Assembly (NCBI RefSeq): GCF_963576615.1
Contig: NC_088711.1
Coordinates: forward strand, 57,454,248 to 57,518,247
Direction of reading: 5' to 3'
Source of the DNA: Watersipora subatra
Taxonomy: Eukaryota; Bryozoa; Gymnolaemata; Cheilostomatida; Watersiporidae
DNA: 64,000 nt
The notes beneath the pieces are model-generated. The model searched no databases and was not told the origin of the DNA. It saw nothing but the letters and a program-made list of their open reading frames with translations. The translations under genes were made by a program, and so were the position numbers. Positions 60,480 through 64,000 of the stretch are shown piece after piece. Positions within the stretch are counted from its first letter, which is position 1. The number at the start of each line of letters is the position of its first letter.

Positions 60480-63400
60480 ATTTCAATTGCTCAGTTTTCA
60501 CACATTTTCAATAATGTAAAAACATATTGATACATTATTGACGTATGCCTTGGAGACATATTGATGTGCTAATTTAACGTTTACTGTGTGACTGTAACCC
60601 CAATTTAAACTTTTAAAGCAGCCAATACACTACAAAACCTATTTATTCTTTTGGCCACACGATGATTTATGTATTTACTATGTTGGGAACGTTGAGTATG
60701 ACAACCCAATTCAATTAAAATTATCATGAGCGTAAAATAAAAACGAAAATTTACAAGCAATAATATTATTTCACAAAATCTATACAGCAGTGATGATGAT
60801 CACACTCCTTTTTAATCAACAAATGATTTCAAAAGTAAAGCCTCAATTGCTTTTTATGGTTTGACACGATGGCGAGATGGAGTCGCTGTAATACACAGGC
60901 TTGATTTTTAGATATTACAATGTACACGATAATGGCTAATACGAAATCGATTTTTTGTGAGACCTAGGCTATAGGTTCATAGGCTATTGGTTCAACAGTT
61001 TGTGGTTCCGTTGCAAATCGCATGTTGCCGCATCCAGACATTGCTTTTTAGTAAGTGAACGTGCCAACAAACACTTCTCTTTAATTCTCTTGTGGTGTGT
61101 AACGATTTTGTATAATGTATTGTTAAGTTTCACTACGTATGTGCCTGCTTGCCTTATACTCGTCGAATATTTCACCAAAATCTAGTAACCCCTCCAGAGG
61201 TAAGCAAATACCCTACAAGTCACTGAATCAAAACTCACATTTATTTTACAACTAATGCTCAAAACAAGCTTATCAATCTTAGGAACTACGATTGATTTAG
61301 TGCCAATCGTTGATATGCAGAGTTTTGAGCACCTCTGGAAGTGTGTCTCATTTGTTCTAGGATTATCCTGTGAGCCAACCCTTTTTTAATTTACCGTGCT
61401 ACCATTATGGATAAAGATATAAAATTTGGTTTAATAGTAGGTATACCTTTATTATTTATATACTGTGCCATTAGCATAGTACTTACCTGTGTTGCTCAAT
61501 ACTTTTCAGGCTCTTTTTAAGCATTGTATGAAACAGTTGGAGAAGCAGTATTTAAAACTGCATTGAGTAAAATCTTTATTCGACATAATTTATAAATATC
61601 TTGTTTACTAGCTACTAAAATGTTATGTTGTAAGCTCTGGGTTAATATTTTATACTGAAAAGGAAATGCTTTTCATTATATAGCTACACAGATTTATGAT
61701 TTTCAGCCTCAACTAAAATACTACCCTCGTTCAACATAACATCCTTTGAGTTTTTTTCGTGATGAAAAAGATGCCCTCATGTTTTATTCTAACGAGTTTC
61801 TAATAAAAGTAAGTTGGACAGTGAAATTCTTTTGCAGCAGAAACTATATCAGCTCCATTTAGTTGATCTGAAGATATATGCTATTTTTCCACTACAGATC
61901 TATCATTTGTAAGATTATCACTGAGAACAATGAACAATGTTTTGCCTACTTGAACAACTAAAGTATACCAATATTGGTTTTTGTAATAAAAATGAGATAA
62001 GCAAAGGAGTTCCTTTCTACTTAGAGAACTTAGACTTGGAAATGACTATTTGGACAATCTGCGAAACTAAAATGTTTCAGAAACTTTTGCAAGGCGCAGT
62101 CGGTTTTTTATTTAATAGAGAAATATATCTGTGAAATTGTAAGTCTAAATGATCATAAATATTCTTTTGCATTCATACTTAAATGATTTAGAGACATTTG
62201 TGTACAAGCATGCTTCTCCAATATATCTAGATGAGTACCTTATTATCTTTACAAAAACATTTAAACAACTTGGTAACGAAAGTCATATCTTTTTGTACTT
62301 GTTGGAAATGAAAAGATAGGCCCTACGATGTAACCTTGGTGTGCATTGAGTACTATAAGTACTTTTAGAGTCGCACTTGACGCGTGTGAATACATTACGG
62401 CATAGGTATGAGTCAAAAAGCTGGAACAGGATTTTATTATGGATCACGCTTGCTGCAACCCGCATCAGATGTCACTGGGCTCTCCATAGATCAGGTCTGT
62501 TGGTTGCCCTCCATTTCTTGAAGCATTTAACGAAAAGACACGAAACGTTTAACTATTATGTATGCAAAAATGGGAAAAGTTTTGGGTACATGAAACGAAT
62601 GCTTTCTCGCACCACCATTCTGCTTGTAATTAGATAGTATTGCTAGATCAAGAAAATTTTTATCTATTAATTTTCATATTTATTGAAAGATGACAGATCC
62701 ATCAGAATAAGAAAATATCAGTTTTTATGGCTTTCAACATCATGACCCCTGTCCCCATCATTGGCAGATTTAATGCATAAGATGAAGTGGTGCAAAAAAA
62801 ACTGTACTTCTAAAGAAATTAATTTTTCTGTCACCAATCTTCTGTTTTCACCAATAAGAGTTGCCACATCTTAATGGAATCTAATTGGAGTGTGCTGGTT
62901 TTTGTTAGAGTCTAGTCGCAGAACTGACTGTCCAGTAGCGCATTTTATCTGACACATTTGTTCAAGGTAAAATATGTCATCACTATATACGTTTTTGAAC
63001 TTGTCACTATTTCATCGTAAGTGGAATTTATCAAGGTTAACCGTATGGCAGTAGCTAAATATATATTAACACGTTTTTGATCTTGTATTTTGTTAAAATT
63101 CATGTTTTTGAAAGAAGAGCTTTCCTGACATGTCAGGGAACAAAGGCCATACATGTAGAAGCATGAATAAACTGACCACAAATGTTCTTAATATTTTGAT
63201 TAGAATAATTATACTTAAAAAGTTTTAGTTACTCATAGTTTATCATTGTCAGACAATGATTATTATATGGTGAATCGCTAAAAAAGCAGCACAATGACAC
63301 TACATGTTGGAGGAAACCGGAAACAGCTTGAATTGAACTGTGAGCATCTGTGAATGATATTGCTAATAGGCCAACAGAAAATAAAATCACCCTCATCCCC

Positions 63401-63784
63401 GTTTTAAGCTATACACTAGACATCAATTTTTGCAACGAAATCATTTTTTCAATCAAAAAAAGTTGACTCTTGTCGCAAAACACTGGTGTGGACAAGTCAT
63501 TAGTGAGATCAGGAGTTCATGACCTTTTCACCTATTGCCTCAGTTGTAACATTTGGTCAACAGTTCACCAAGTGCAGTGCTATCATAGAGGTTGTTAGAC
63601 CAGACTTGATAAGACTCTGGCATGTGCTGGCTGACAAGGAGAGAATTCCACTAGATGATCATTTGTACCCCAAATATGCTTCTCTATCCCAGTTTCTTGC
63701 TTGGTTTAATTATTTCATTTCACATGTTCTATGATGTTGGTGATGAAAACAATTGTTAATCCATATTGTTCGTGTTGCTTGTAG
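60480..63784. other. Upstream region of the MBOAT-like gene, nothing firmly recognised
   Basis: AT-rich. Should contain the promoter and first exon of the MBOAT-like gene unless the first exon lies within 63519-63734. No repeat family identified. Confidence 0.4.
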
Positions 63785-63930
63785 GTGAATTTTGTTGCAA
63801 CGCAATTGGCGGCCATACTGCTTGCTGTGCCGTTTCATTGGATGCTACATCCTTCGCGAGTATCTGCCACTACTCGTCATCTGTTTGAGTTCATCTTTGG
63901 TGTTATCCTGGTATTTTTTTGTTTTGGCAG
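63785..63930 (+). CDS. MBOAT1/2-like lysophospholipid acyltransferase, one early exon (partial gene)
   Basis: Acceptor GCTTGTAG, donor GGCAG/GTAAGC, phase 0 to 2, 48 codons. It reads VNFVATQLAAILLAVPFHW, then TTRHLFEFIFGVILVFFCFG. This matches the segment after the N-terminal DQ of human MBOAT1/MBOAT2 (VNFVVCQLFALLAAIWFR and RHVVATLLGLYLALFCFG) and forms two predicted membrane helices. The family are ER membrane-bound O-acyltransferases that re-acylate lysophospholipids. The catalytic Asn and His lie in later exons outside the window. An open stretch at 63519-63734 contains IPLDD, like human GIPLDQ before this exon, but no GT donor joins it in phase, so the first exon is unresolved. Confidence 0.7.
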
Positions 63931-64000
63931 GTAAGCAGATGGCAGCGCTGCTGATATCTTCAAAATTTAATGTGAGAATTATACTCATAACTAGATAAAT

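Noticed and set aside
62377-62637. 86-aa plus-strand ORF as the first MBOAT exon
   Set aside because: No resemblance to the MBOAT1/2 N-terminus and no donor giving the phase needed at 63785.

Overview
This is a eukaryotic, animal window. The only convincing coding sequence is carried by multi-exon genes with GT-AG introns, separated by AT-rich DNA full of DNA-transposon remnants and tandem repeats. Protein similarity recalled from the human families points to a non-vertebrate metazoan with fairly divergent proteins. A lophotrochozoan is plausible, but no species can be named. All exon models were read by eye from splice signals, codon phase and family similarity.

Layout. Positions 2109-22673 (minus strand) hold a complete 11-exon model of the arginine methyltransferase CARM1/PRMT4 (569 aa). 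A transposon-rich gap of about 10 kb follows (22.7-32.6 kb: hAT remnants, foldback elements, a 945-bp TIR element). Positions 32619-43683 (plus strand) hold a complete 9-exon model of the mRNA-decapping enzyme DCP2 (368 aa). Its second intron has every hallmark of a U12-type AT-AC intron. Positions 44147-56138 (minus strand) hold a complete 9-exon model of the chitinase-like secreted protein CHID1 (406 aa), convergent with DCP2 and only 463 bp away. A second repeat-rich gap (56.1-63.8 kb) holds a short TIR element and a decayed LTR-type element. An early exon of an MBOAT1/2-like lysophospholipid acyltransferase (plus strand) sits at the right edge and runs out of the window. The genes act in unrelated processes (transcriptional co-activation, mRNA decay, secretory/lysosomal glycan binding, membrane lipid remodelling), and nothing suggests co-regulation beyond the tail-to-tail DCP2/CHID1 pair.

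Repeats. Every minisatellite I found (nine main arrays, units of 20 to 37 bp) lies inside an intron of these genes and none lies in the two long intergenic gaps. The most striking is a 23-bp, roughly 40-copy array in CHID1. Its unit is a copy of the 3' splice site plus the start of the next exon, and it abuts the real acceptor, giving dozens of decoy acceptors with no stop codon in any frame. CARM1 carries a comparable event at a 5' splice site: a 30-bp tandem duplication that offers two donors differing by 10 in-frame codons. Introns also contain near-perfect foldback elements that should form long RNA hairpins when transcribed.
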